Below, piece by piece: positions 10,321-22,900 of a stretch of DNA of 64,000 nucleotides (within the stretch, counting starts at the first letter, position 1; the number at the start of each line of letters is the position of its first letter). The DNA is taken from positions 310,001 through 374,000 of the forward strand of contig JBAIAA010000401.1 of the NCBI GenBank assembly GCA_037893245.1, in the 5' to 3' direction. Origin of the DNA: Crossaster papposus. Taxonomy: Eukaryota > Echinodermata > Asteroidea > Velatida > Solasteridae. A program made the position numbers and the translations under genes. The notes under the pieces are model-generated. The model did no database searches and was not told the DNA's origin. It worked only from the letters and a program-made list of their open reading frames with translations.

Positions 10321-10717
10321 AATAAGCCATTTGCGCGTGACCCCGAGTTAAATTTAAATAATATCTGGTACACTGACTTGTTCACACAGCTTGGCACAGT
10401 TTAACTTTAATTCTCCAGACCAAAGACACTGTTGCTATATCACGTGATTCGGGGCAAGCTTTTGCATAGTTACGTAAGAGACGCTCAGCACCAATACATT
10501 GTTTACAATGGGTGAGAATGGCAAAAAGACACCAGACCATTCCAGAGCTGGGGGTTGCCAGCGTATGACGCGTAAGGCCTGCCCCGAATCACGTGATATA
10601 GCAACAGCGTCTTTGGTCTGGAGAATTTAAAGTTAAACTGTGCCAAGCTGTGTGAGCAAGTCAGTGTACCAGATGTTATTCAAATTTAACTCGGGGTCAC
10701 GCGCAAATGGCTTATTG
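10321..10717. mobile_element. Foldback element with about 138-bp arms
   Basis: The left arm (10321-10458) and right arm (10581-10717) are near-perfect reverse complements. Matching landmarks are aataagccatttgcgcgtga, ctggtacactgacttg and tatcacgtgattcgggg. The loop of about 120 bp has no coding frame. Very few mismatches separate the arms, which suggests a young or gene-converted foldback MITE. Confidence 0.85.
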
Positions 10718-11505
10718 GTCTCGTAATAATGTGGAAGTCAGAAGTACTCGTAGATACTTTCTAACAGCCACAGCCTATATCTGGCATCGATTGGTACCTT
10801 CTCGAACAATTTGAACTTATTTGGATTATTCAAACCTGCGAAGCTCGACTGTTACGATTCCATCGCGCGATTGTGGCACAATTTAGAACTACTAGTTTGA
10901 TGTCGATATTCAATGACAATACTGAGAATATTTTTAAAGCTTGAAAGTTCTGTTGAATTCGAATTTGTGCGTTATTATCTGAATTTTTGTTCGATGTGTG
11001 GGCGCCACTGTTGTGAATAATTCTCGAGGGGGTAGTTCGTATTATTCCGGAGCATTCAAAGACGAACTACCATCGAATAGCATAGACATAATTTGCCCTT
11101 AGATTTTAGACCGACATTGATGAAAGAAAAGAAAGTCACATATTTCGAGAGCTAAAGCAGAACTTCACTGAAATCTCATCCCCGCTTTAAGTCCTCTGCG
11201 CCAGTCACAATCCGCATCCGGTCCCCGGGTCATCCAGCGGGCGTAATTTCTTCACTTTCGTTTTCACTCACATTAGGGTTTTCGATTCGGAAAGTACGAC
11301 TATTTTCTCGTAAATTACAACGGTTGTTCGTGGTTATCGGCCTTCATCGGCCGCATATTAACAAATATAGGGCCTCCACGGACTCTAGTACCGTGGGAGC
11401 AGTCAAAAAGGCCTTGGGAAAGCTCTAGCAATGTAATTTCTTTTCTTTTTCCTCTGACTCGAATCTACTGGCTCCAAACCTGTCGTGCTGTTTCTGACAT
11501 AATAA
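10718..11505. other. Intergenic stretch, no gene seen
   Basis: No open frame of note, no terminal repeats recognised and no RNA gene seen. Confidence 0.5.
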
Positions 11506-11739
11506 CAGGGATGTAGTCGAGTCCATCACAAGTCCCTGCAAGTCCCTGTAAGTCCCTGCAAGTCCATCACAAGTCCTTCAGTTCCATTTCAAATCACAAG
11601 CTATTCAAATCAGCTTTGACAAAAGCATTCCTTTGTCATTGTTCATCCAGTTACTTGTGACTGCCTTTATGAAGGGACTTGTGACTGGCTTCACGAAAGG
11701 ACTTGTGAACGGACTTGCAGAGACTCGACTACAACCCTG
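11506..11739 (-). mobile_element. MITE, CAGGGTTGTAGTCGAGTC family, copy 2
   Basis: Reverse-complement copy of 5880-6116. It has the same termini (cagggatgtagtcgagtcc and gactcgactacaaccctg) and the same interior, including the tgactgcctttatg and caaaagcattcctttgtc segments. Confidence 0.8.
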
Positions 11740-12098
11740 CATAATAAACATGTAATGTGCTATCGAAATTTGATCCCTGGTGTGCCCTGATGTTGCACTG
11801 CACTCAACTACACGTGAAAAAGCTTCAAAATACAATGTAGGATAAAAAAATAGTAACAAAAAAATCGGTCCCATTTGTTGGTGTTTTGACCGACAATTTG
11901 TTGGTTGATTTTGTTTTCTCATTGCAACACCTAGTTAGACCCACCTCTTTTGACAACAATTTCTGACGTCAGAAATATCTACCGAGAGGCCTGTTAGACC
12001 ACCCAATTCCATACCTCATATCAATAATTTTGTACTGATGCCCCTAGGGTTAGGTGTTATAAATATATATATATAAAACTAAAAATATTTGACAGTAT

Positions 12099-12235
12099 AC
12101 AAACATTTATTGCTTCGTGTGGTGTAGTAAAACTAGCCTCCCGAGGTGATCAATGGAGATATAATGGAATGCTCCATGGATCACCATAGGAGGCTAGTTT
12201 TACTACATCACGAGATAAAGCATTCAATATTTGTT
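12099..12235. repeat. Foldback with GTAGTAAAACTAGCCTCC arms
   Basis: gtagtaaaactagcctcc is mirrored by ggaggctagttttactac, and the symmetry extends outward through attgctt/aaagcat and inward through gatcaatggag/ctccatggatc. The centre is about 15 bp. Likely a small foldback MITE. Confidence 0.8.
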
Positions 12236-12237
12236 TT

Positions 12238-12704
12238 ATAACACATATTCTGCTTGGTTTTTATATTTTAAAATTATCTAAATCTAAATACAGTTAAATG
12301 AACTTCGATTTCAATACATAATTGGTGGAAAATGTCTTTTCTCTTTTCTAAACCTGTACATGTAGGTTTGTTTATGGTGTAAATCGAGGAGTTTCTTTTG
12401 TTCCTCTCGATAATTTCCTTTGTTTGTACTCGTCGTTTTCCCGACGTCTCTTATTGGTTTTGTACACGAATCTCAATCGAGGACGTCCTCGATTCTAACC
12501 CTAACCCCAATTCACCTTTGTGTCGCCAGGCATGTGTCCTCCATTTACACCATAAACAGACGCAGCTCTTTGGAACAATACGTGCTACGCGCAACGCTAG
12601 CTCACATCAGCATAAAATGCACACAAATACCGCGCCATGGGTATAGTACAGGTTGCTAATGGTATAGTATTTTGGTTGCTACGGGTATAGTACTTTACAT
12701 ATGA
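12238..12704. other. Intergenic stretch, no gene seen
   Basis: Two short overlapping + frames (12398-12659) show no domain. Three nearby copies of gggtatagta/ggtatagta lie at 12639-12695 just before the MITE at 12705. Confidence 0.5.
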
Positions 12705-12900
12705 AGCACGATATGTGGCAGAGAAACCCCCCCCCCCCCCCCCCCCCCCCACCCTCTTTTGTGTTGACCATTGTGTTCCCGGAATCTCAGGAATTCCTTT
12801 TAGGTTTCAAGGGGGGGGGGGTGGGTTAGGTTACAATAGTGTTGAGTGCGTATAAGGTATAGGGATAAGAGGGGGGTACCCCTCTGCCACATATCGTGCA
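12705..12900. mobile_element. MITE, AGCACGATATGTGGCAGAG family, copy 1
   Basis: Termini agcacgatatgtggcagag and ctctgccacatatcgtgc form an inverted pair. A C-run of about 30 bases (12728-12751 region) and a G-run near 12811 lie inside. The copy at 33804-33975 has the same interior but much shorter homopolymers. Both copies are followed by gggtatagta. Confidence 0.8.
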
Positions 12901-13336
12901 GGGTATAGTACTTTTGGCTGTGTACAGAAAGATAGTAAAAATAGAAAATACCATATGACTAGCTCTCGGCCAATCAATACACAGAATCTGTGGGTGAGGT
13001 GTTATAATAAAAACTCTTTTCAGGCAAGTTGGGTGTGAGCTTTCGTTAGTAAATCAATCTTTTATTTACCAGTATTTTTATGTAATAGGTTATACACGTT
13101 TATACAACGCCTGAATAAATCCCTGCCACCCGATTGGTGGATCGTTAATCACGTGCATTGAATTATTCAACCCATCACACGACGCGAACCCGCAACGCCT
13201 ACGTTCTATCAAACGGTGCGCGCGCATAACCAAACAAACTTCTCTAATTAGCCATTAGTGTTACGACAAGTTTCTTGTATTGATGTAAGTTACCAATCAG
13301 ATGACGAGAATTCATTCAGGCGTTGTATAAAACAAA
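12901..13336. other. Intergenic stretch with short inverted repeat
   Basis: tatacaacgcctgaata near 13091 is mirrored by ttcattcaggcgttgtata near 13312, which may be the ends of a further small element overlapping the foldback at 13337. No gene is seen. Confidence 0.45.
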
Positions 13337-13500
13337 TAATGAATATTTCACATTCGTGCGATGGAAAGAATAATTTTATGAGGTGACAGATGACATGTTT
13401 TATTCCACTCGGCTTTGCCGAGTGGAATAGAACATGCCATATGTCACCTCATGACATTATTCTTACCATCGCACACGCATAAACATTCATTATTTGTATA
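13337..13500. repeat. Foldback element, 160 bp
   Basis: Nearly the whole segment is palindromic: acaaataatgaatat...gcgatgg...gaggtgacagatgacatgtt...ttccactcggctttgccgagtggaa and back. Arms are about 75 bp with few mismatches. Confidence 0.85.
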
Positions 13501-13568
13501 ATATGATTTCAAATGTTGTTGGTCATCTTTTCTCCCCTTTTGTTGTGCATGATTTGCATGATCTTTAA

Positions 13569-13951
13569 AGGGATCGTATATGTTTGGTAATTACTCCTAC
13601 AATTCATGGCAATAACAACTTACTTGGTAAGAAGTACAGCAGCTTTGGATAGTATAATGCATTTTTAGAAACTTTTCACTTCGAAGTACTGCGGTTATGG
13701 AAAAATATATCACTTTTTATCCCCAAAAATTTGAATCTGAGAAGCGTTACTGCAGTGAGGTTTCTCAGATTGTGTATTCCAATACAGATTATTCTTCCTG
13801 CGTGGACATAACCGCTCCAGATTTTCGGCAATATCTCAAAATCGCTACCACCTTTTAAAATGAAATTTTTACAGGTTAGTTTTATGGTATATCTATAACT
13901 ATAGGATTAAAACAAACAGTGGGTTCCAATTACCAAACGTATACGATCCCT
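13569..13951 (+). mobile_element. TTAA-type MITE, AGGGATCGTATA family, copy 1
   Basis: Termini agggatcgtatatgtttggtaatt and aattaccaaacgtatacgatccct, flanked by TTAA at 13565-13568 and 13952-13955. No coding frame. A reverse-complement copy is at 21245-21638 inside a legumain intron. TTAA duplication suggests mobilisation by a piggyBac- or Kolobok-type transposase. Confidence 0.85.
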
Positions 13952-14346
13952 TTAAGGTTTAATGAACGAATGAACTGTTCAAATGTAATGTTTAATCAAA
14001 CCGTATCTGTCCACTATAAAATGGTGGTCAAATAAAAACGCAACTTCACACTTTCAATATCAAAAGACCTAAACCATTGATATGTATGGCTTAATGGGAT
14101 TTTGTTAGGCCTAGGCAATGATATAAAGAACTCCCGATTCGGTTCAGTAGCTTAATTCGATTCCAGTACCTTTGATTCCAGCACCGTTTTTGTGAACCAA
14201 GCCACCAAGGTCAGGGAATATTTGGTAAGTTGGATGTTCACTCTATGTGCGGATAATCCCAATTATAACCCCTGACTTTGGTTCACAATAAATGGCGAAA
14301 GGTGCTCAATAGTTTTGTATGATTAGAACAAAAAGTATTTTCTCTT

Positions 14347-14477
14347 TTTGGGGGGAAGGGGGGTGGGGGTTAGGGGGGTGGGGGTTGGGGGGGGGGGGGG
14401 GGGGGGGGGGGGGGTTGGAGGGTTTTTTTTTTGTTTTGTTTTTTTTGGGGGGGGGGGTTGGAGGGGGGGGGGGGGTT
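14347..14477 (+). repeat. G-rich low-complexity tract
   Basis: Long G-runs interrupted by T-runs over about 130 bp on the + strand. It can form G-quadruplexes and is a likely assembly weak point. It lies about 490 bp upstream of the legumain start codon. Confidence 0.85.
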
Positions 14478-14889
14478 GTAGCTCGAAAGCCTTGAGTGAT
14501 ATACCAACACGAAGACTTAGAGCGGATGGTGTGCTTTTTTACTGCGGGTGAAAACCTAATACCTGTGGAAACTTGTCCCGCCTAATAAGAATCATTAAGA
14601 CTCATTGGAACTACGGTCGTGTTATGTAGGCCTATATACTCCACCATCGATGATAACTGTAAACCAGGCCAGTACATACAACCTTACTAGGCTAAACAAG
14701 CAGAAGTACTTTGATCCTCCTGACCTGATATTTTTGCAGCGGTGTGTGTTACGAGATAAAGGCAATTGAAATCATACAATGGAGGCACCGCTTCACACAA
14801 AATAGGTTCGGGGTTCAAATTTGTCACATGATGTTGACGTATAGGCCTACAGTGGCCCTTTCTTTACGCTCGGTCAGGTGACAACAATC

Positions 14890-14963
14890 GGAGTACATAT
14901 ATTCTAGAGCTGCCCTGAACCCCGTCATTAGCTGTTGCCTGTCGTTTCCTGATCTGAATCACG
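14890..14963 (+). promoter_or_regulatory. Possible legumain core promoter and 5' UTR
   Basis: acatatattc at 14895-14904 could be a TATA-like box, which would leave a 5' UTR of roughly 30 nt before the ATG at 14964. The sequence alone does not fix the transcription start. Confidence 0.3.
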
Positions 14964-17900
14964 ATGAAGCTGTTTGTGGCTCTCCTCCTGGTACCCTTGG
15001 TGGCTGCCTTCCCACACGAGGATTTCTTCCCCAACCCACAGGCGGAACCTACGCCCGGTAAACACTGGGGTTTGCTAGTGGCCGGCTCCAACACCTGGGA
15101 TAACTACCGCCACCAGGTAACACTCCCGATAACTGCTACTCTTGCTCCAACTAGACTGAGTTTTATGTATTTGTTCCAGAGCGCGACTTCCGTATATGCA
15201 GTTCAGCAATCATAACCACACTTGTCAATTCACACTTTTGCAAAGTGGTCCTAGTCTGTTTCGAGTTTGGAGTCAATAATTATGATAAAAGAAAAGGCAA
15301 AAACTTAAAATTGTATAAGATTGTACCCAAAAAGAAAATCATACAAAGTTAACCAATGACGTCACAATGACGTCACTTTGTGTTTTGCATATGAGTAGCA
15401 ATATCTTGCCACCCACCAAGGTTTGACCTACTCTTATAATGCGTTTAAAAAAATCACAAACAGTTTGACTATAATATTTGTCACGGTTGGTGTTTTTTTA
15501 ACCAATTTGTTTATGTTTAAAGGTAAGATACACCATTTTGCAGATATCGAAAATATTTACTACCGAATTATTAAGGAATATCTTACTTATTTGAAAGTCA
15601 ATTAGGATTCTAGGTATCCAGCAAAATGATCGCGCTAGATATCCTGTAATTATTCCGAAAAATATAATTTTATAAAACTAAATTCGCGATCACCGGCGAT
15701 CGCCAAAACCCCCAAAAAACTGCTCGACGCCGGTTGAAAACAAACGCAGTTTTTCGTGATTTTCTCGCCATCCATAATTGTAAAACTTCAGGCAGGTCAG
15801 TTAAACGTTATTTACTATGACATACAACCCCCAAATCCACCCATCAAGACAATTCAAGCAATTACCAATGGTGTATCCTACCTGTAAAGGTCTTTTCACG
15901 TGATTTTGAAGGTAATATAAAAAACACAGATCCTGGAATATTCTATCAGCTTTAGCCCCCCATTTTTTTTTGTCTAGCCCCCCCCCAAAAAAAATAAAAA
16001 ATATAAAATAAAAATAAAAAATTAAATAAAAAGTACATTCTCGAAAATACGTATTTTTCAATTTCAATGTTTTTAATTCAAACTATTTGAAATAATATTT
16101 AGGTAATATGCAGGCCCCTTTTAGAAATCAGTGTGTTTAACTGATTAGGCCACCCTGATTAAATAAAACAACAAATTAATACAATAAGTAATTGCCATAA
16201 CTTGGCAAGAGTGTGCAAATTACGTGAACTACATCAAGAATCCCTTTGTGTTTTTGTATTCAATGAAGAGAGCCACATACTTTTATTTAAAAATATTTGT
16301 CTTATTAGGTCAATTTTATTTTAACTGCCCTGTACAAAATCGGAAGTGAGTGAAACAGAGCAGTGAAAATTTGAGGCATATTGTCACCGTGAAACACAAA
16401 TCTAACCTTTTTTATAGGCACGGTGTACATAATAGTTGCCATTACGATAGTTGCACACACACATTTTCACCATTACATTATCTTTGCCCTCACTTGTTTT
16501 CCTCTTTTTTTCAGGCTGACATTTGTCATGCTTACCAGATTCTACACAAGAATGGCATACCAGACGAAAACATTGTAGTCATGATGTATGATGACATCGC
16601 TCACAATACAATGTAAGTCATTGATATAATTGTATTTGTGATTCAAGATGGGTGTTCATTCAGGGGAGATCAGATGGTGAATAACAATGGAAGTGATAAT
16701 GTACTTTCCGTAAAGGATGTCAGACTAATCAGGTGATCAGTCAGGTGATACTTTTTATTTCAAATTTCAGATTTTTGTCTGCAGTTAGTTTCACTTTAAT
16801 CAGGTTAACCTTTTTTTCGTAATTTGTGCACACTGGACAGGACTGCATGGTTACGGTTGAAAGCAAAAATCAATAATCGCTACTGCTATTTGGTATAAAT
16901 TGTAAACGAAAAAAAAACATTGAATATGCAAAAGCTTTGGAATTCTAAATCATTACGTTCGCAACGCGCTCAGTTAAATAAAACCTGCATGTTGTCGTAA
17001 CTTACAGTTCGTTATACAAGTGCGTTGGTATACAAAGTAGAATTTCAAGTATGCGTCTAGATGTTAGCCGTATGAGTTAGGCGATTATTGTCCGAGAAAG
17101 TTGAATTTGATTAACGGATCGCTGCCGGTAAATAATCAATAATTTAATCTTCCGACAGCGGAGGAACCGCCAATTACAGGAATGGAATAAACATACAAAA
17201 AAACTTTCTTTATATATAAAACAAGTATATAATATATAAATGTACAAACTTTATTAAATTACATTGTAAATCAACGCTCGGGGGACGAGGATATAGATTT
17301 AACAACTTACAGATTTAAACGTTTGTTCGACCCTACTTTTGTGTTCTTTCAGCTTCTATAAATTGTTATAATAAATTGTTTTACATTTTTAGTAGAAAAA
17401 AACCATGTTTAGTACGTCAGAAATTGTTCGTTTCTCAACAGCGCCGCCAGCGGTCAATTTGTAGAAAGTTTTCATAAACTCGACAAAAACCGTCCAGAAT
17501 TTATCACTAAATAACAAAAAATTCATACGCAAAATAAACATTGTTTTGAAATGAATGTATAGTTTATTATATACTGAACATAAAATAACATATAATTCAA
17601 CCACTTGGAGTAGGTCTTTAAACAAAATTGAATCCCGCGTGTAGTCTCCGCGTGTAGTCTTTTAAAACTGCTGTCTGGTTGTTCAATTTCCTCGGCAAAT
17701 GATTTTCTTAAAGTTTTTGTGATAAAGCCTGTGAACTTTTTTTCTCGGACGAAATTGAATGTAAGAGTTAGTAAATTTGTATTAATTTTTTTTTTAAATA
17801 GCCTGGAAAACCTATATTTATTTAGCTCAAGTAAATTCGAGTCACAGATTTCTGAACACTATACAACATACAGAAGAAAAAAAGTCTTCTTTTTCGCTTT

Positions 17901-19938
17901 TTGTAGTTTACATCCGGGCTTGTATATGGTGATACAATATTTTACTCTTATTTTTAAGACCGTCTTTTATTAGCCTTCACTCGGGGCGAGTCGAGTCGAG
18001 TCATTTTGATAATGCTAGGTTCCCACTATCACGATTCGCGCCACGAATGAAACCGTGGTCTTAATCGTGGAGTAATCGTGGTGATCTAGATCTTATCAGA
18101 GCTTGAGGTCAGTCGTGGCAATCGTGTTGATCGTAGACAATTTTTGGACGGTTCAACAATTTTCTACGATCAACACGATTAATTTTCAATCGTAATCATC
18201 ACATCAGATCGGAATGGATCGTAACAAAGCGGGACAGATTGCATCTAATCGTGCTTCCAAATCGTGGTGATCGGGATCAACCTTGGACAATACAAACACC
18301 ACCTCTGTTGAGATGCGCTGCGATCTGATTGTAGGTTGTAGTATTCACTCTGTAGAAGTTCAAGAAACAATGAAGTCCATGGACAGTCGGGCTGTATATA
18401 TACCCGTCGGGGTCCAATCGTGGCTCAAATCGTGATCACTCTCGATCCCGATCGTGAAAGACATCGCGACCGCAATCGTATTCGATCGCAACAGAGCGCA
18501 TCGGTTCGTGATGATCGTATCGGAACGTTTCGGAACGTATCTGCACGTACCAGATCGTCCCAAATCGGGGACCCTGTCGTGCTAATCGTGTCAGATCGAG
18601 ACCCAATCGTGGACTCAATCGGGACAATCCTATTGGAACGTATCTGATCGTATCTGAACGGGAGACCAGATTGTGACAGATCGTGTCACCTGAAATTTAC
18701 CAATCGTGACTATATCGCATCCAACAAGCGCATCAAATCATACCAGTCGACTCGCATCAACTCGTATCCAAACGTGAAATTCAGAAAAGGAAACAAAAAT
18801 TCCACGATCAGCTACGAATGGCCAATCGTGGCGTTCGTAACGGATCGCACGACAGTGGGAACCTAGCATTAGGAACTCGAGTCAATTAAGTCGAGTCACT
18901 TGCTTGCAGTGACTCGAGTCGTGTCGAGTCATCTACACGTCGGGACTCGAGTCGAGTCGAGTCGCCAAAAATTGTGACTCGAGTCCAAGTCGAGTCATTG
19001 ACTCGAGTCATTACAGCTCTTCTGTTTAAGGAATGTTGAGGTAAATGAAACTTATTGATTATAATTTAAAATGGTTTATTATGAATGAGAACATTTTTAT
19101 GAATTATGAATAAGGAAATCTTTGTTTTTATTTCGCATTAGGAATCCTGATCAAGGAATCGTTATCAATCGCCCGAATGGACCGGACGTGTACCATGGGG
19201 TGTTGAAAGATTACACAAGCACGGTACGTCATCAATATTTATCTCTGATACTTAAACATCAATGTTATTAATTATCAACAATCAATTACTAATTTGCGAT
19301 AAATCGAACACCGTTGACAGCAGTTGGTCGCAGCTTATATCGTTTGCCGTCTTTCAACAATTATAACATTTCTTTGATTTTGTAGGAGGTGAACCCCAAG
19401 AACTTCTTGCATATTCTTAGCGGCAACAAGACGGCGATGAAGGGAATTGGCAGCGGCAAAGTTATCGCCAGGTTAGTTGCCAAAAATCACGCTAGCAAAA
19501 AAAAAGTCAAGAAACCCCAAACACTCAACAAACCCAACAAATTTAATTTCTTACATTATATACTCTAGCAAGTTATAGATCGATCATCCATCTGCATGGT
19601 TTTTGTTTTGCCTGATACTTCGCAAGGTCAAAACATGCACGTATCCGAGTCATGATGACAATAATTTCAACTCGTATAAGTGCCAGTTTAACCCTTAAAA
19701 ATACTAAACCGTATACAGACGATGTACCCTCTGACGTCAGGTGCTGACATTTGTATTAAAATATGCCCGGTGGTATGCGCATGCGCACGCCTCGTGATTG
19801 GCACAGAATTTGGTCGAGATTGACTGCCGGGACATTTTACATTTAAATATAGGGTGGTTTAGATGTAAACAAAGGGGAAATGGTCTATGAACCACGATAA
19901 TTATTCAGGCGCGGATCCAGGGGCGGGGAGGGGGGGTG

Positions 19939-19980
<42 letters not shown>

Positions 19981-22900
19981 GCCCCCCCCCCCCGGGTAAA
20001 ATAATAAAAAAAAAAAAAAAAAACGGGGTGTGGGGGAAAAGAGGGGGAGGTGAGAGAAAAGGAAGGGAGGAGGATCGGATCGGAGGATCTGCTGTGTCTA
20101 ATTTTTGGCATAATATAATACTGACAAAAAAGGGTTATCAATTCATGGAACCCCAGTTTGCGACCCGGCCGCACCCGTTCAATTTCTTCATGCACATGAA
20201 GGTCCTCTCAGGGTCTCTATAGACGATGTGCCTTCTGACGTCACGTGTTTACATCTGTATTCAAATGTGCCCGGCAGTGATGCGCACCCATCGTGTTTTA
20301 CATAAAATTTGCTTAAAGACTGACTTCGCAGGTCAGATCGCCTTTGAATTATGTGACCTCTGATGTCATCTCTTAACCAAATTTATGTAAAACATGATTC
20401 GTGCGCATATTGACGGGCACATTTGAATACAGATGTAAACAGAGGCACATCATCTATACTCGCAGCGGAAGAGCGAGACCAGACATTGGTGTTATCCGCA
20501 GAAGACAACCTGAACCCGTCTGGCTCCGTTAACCAACGTATGATACTCGGACTACCTGGCATCGAGGTTCGATAAATAATCCCGCGCCTGGTGGACATGT
20601 GGTCATTGAATTGGCAGTAATGTCTCATTCATTGCCAATTACCCTTTTATTGCAGTATGGATGAATGTTTATGTTGTTAATGACCTTGTGTAAGAATGTT
20701 AGTTGGTTGGTTTGTCCAACCCAAGCTAGGACATTGTCCAAAAGCTCATCTTTTTGGCGACATTTTTGCTATATATATTTAAACTTCTCGAATGTTCCAG
20801 TTTTGGGTGTGGCCCACATTCATATATAAACTTATATATCTTTACAATCTCCAAAATTCTTCATTTTATCTCCATAAATTTATTATACATTTTTGCTAAA
20901 AAATTCAGAGGGAAGAGGCCAGGAATCGCCTCAGATTGCACCACAAAGCATATAGAATCCAAAATTTTCCGGGGCCCTTAAGCGGGCCCCGGAACCCACA
21001 CCCTAAGGGCTTCACGCTTCGCGCTCGCATTTTCCAGTTTGGGGTGTGCCCCCCGTCTACAAAAATCCTAGATCCGCGCCTGTTATTGAACAGGGCTTTT
21101 TATGATAATCACAATAATGAATGCGAATGAAGATTTAAAAACCATTTTTGTCCAACCTGTAATGAAAGAAGGCCGTTTAATCTCATCATAAAAGGAATTG
21201 TTGTTCACTTATAGTATAATTACAAAATGTATGTTTCACGTTAAAGGGATCGTATACGTTTGGTAATTGGAACCCACTTTTTGTTTCAATCCTATTCCTA
21301 TATAGTTATTGATATATACCATAAAACTAACCTGTAAAAGTTTCATTTCAAAAGGTGGTAGAGATTTTGAGATATTGCCGAAAATCTGGAGCGGTTATGT
21401 CCATGCAGGAAGAATATTCTGCATTGGAATACACAATCTGAGAAACGTCACTGCAGTAAACGCTTCTAAGATTCCAATTTTTGGGGATAAAAAGTGATAT
21501 ATTTTTTCATAACCGCAGTACTTCGAAGTGAAAAGTTTCTAAAAATTGCATTATACTATACAAAGCTGCTGTACTTCTTACCAAGTAAGTTTTTATTTTC
21601 CATTAATTTTTGGAGTAATTACCAAACGTACGTTCCCTTTAAGGTTGTGTAAGAAACAGTTCCTGACTACTAATGTGGTACCATTTCCCATTATTACAGC
21701 GGTCCAAACGATCACGTCTTCGTGTACTTTGCCGACCACGGAGCAACAAACCTCATCGCGTTCGTGGATGACTACGTACGTTTTGAAACTTTAAAATTCA
21801 TTGAACTAAATTTAGTAAAATAATTATGTAAATCCACAAATTAAATATCAACTTTCTAAGAACGCGTTGGTAATTCCGACGATTGTTATTGAAGTACGAT
21901 TGATCTTAAACTGAAGTGAACTTCAAATTACGCAAATTCAAAAAAAACTTCCCTTTGTATACGATGTCGGTTGTTAACGAAGAATGTTTGGTATTAAACA
22001 ACGAGAGGTGATAAGTTCGTAGACTGAGGTAGAAGGAGTAACTTTAAGAAAATCAAACATTTATTTGTTCAACATAGTGCCTACATTAACACACTTAGTC
22101 TAGCGGTCATGGAAATGTGTGTCCCTTCTAGCTGTGTAGCGGTAGTTTTGGGTCCCCAGTTGCAGAAAGTAGTCCAAGGAAGACACTTAATACTAACCGG
22201 TGTAGCGGTTCGGGTTATTTGTTTTCAGGAGCAGGGTGGAGGGTGAATGTATATTCATGAGAAAGAGCAATGGCAACTCATATATACGTTCATCATCATC
22301 ATTTAGGCTGTGTTCATCCAGTGTAGGATGTAGCCCTCCTCATGAAAATGCCATTCATTTCTATTTCTTGCAGTTCTGGTCCATGTTGTTCCTGCATATG
22401 CCCTGATGTCATCTCTCCATCTTCTTTTCTGTCTACCTCTTTTTCTTTTCCCTGTCCTTGGTTGCCAATCCATTATTCTTGTTGTCCATCTATTGTCATT
22501 TCTTCGGGCAGTGTGTCCAGCCCATCTCCATTTAGCTTGTTTTATTGTCCTTATGATGTCTCTTACTCCAGTTTTCTTTCGTATTTCTGTGCATTTAATC
22601 CTGTCTCGAATTGAGATATGTAGCATTTGTCTCTCCATTGCTCTTTGTGCTGTGCGGAGTTTATGTTCTATTAGTTTTGTTGTTGTCCATGTTTCTGCTC
22701 CATAAGTTATTGTTGGTAGCACACACTGATCATATACTTGTCTCCTAAGTGCCATAGGTATGTTCTTATCACCAAGTATTCCTCTGTATCTTCCAAAGGA
22801 GCTTCATCCTGCCTTAATCCTGTTTGATACTTCATCTTTTGTGTTGTCGTTCATTTTTACTGTTTGGCCTAGATATTTGTATTCATTGACCCTGCTGATC

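Noticed and set aside
14348..14551. Glycine-rich 67-codon + frame
   Set aside because: It is a translation of the G-rich low-complexity tract.
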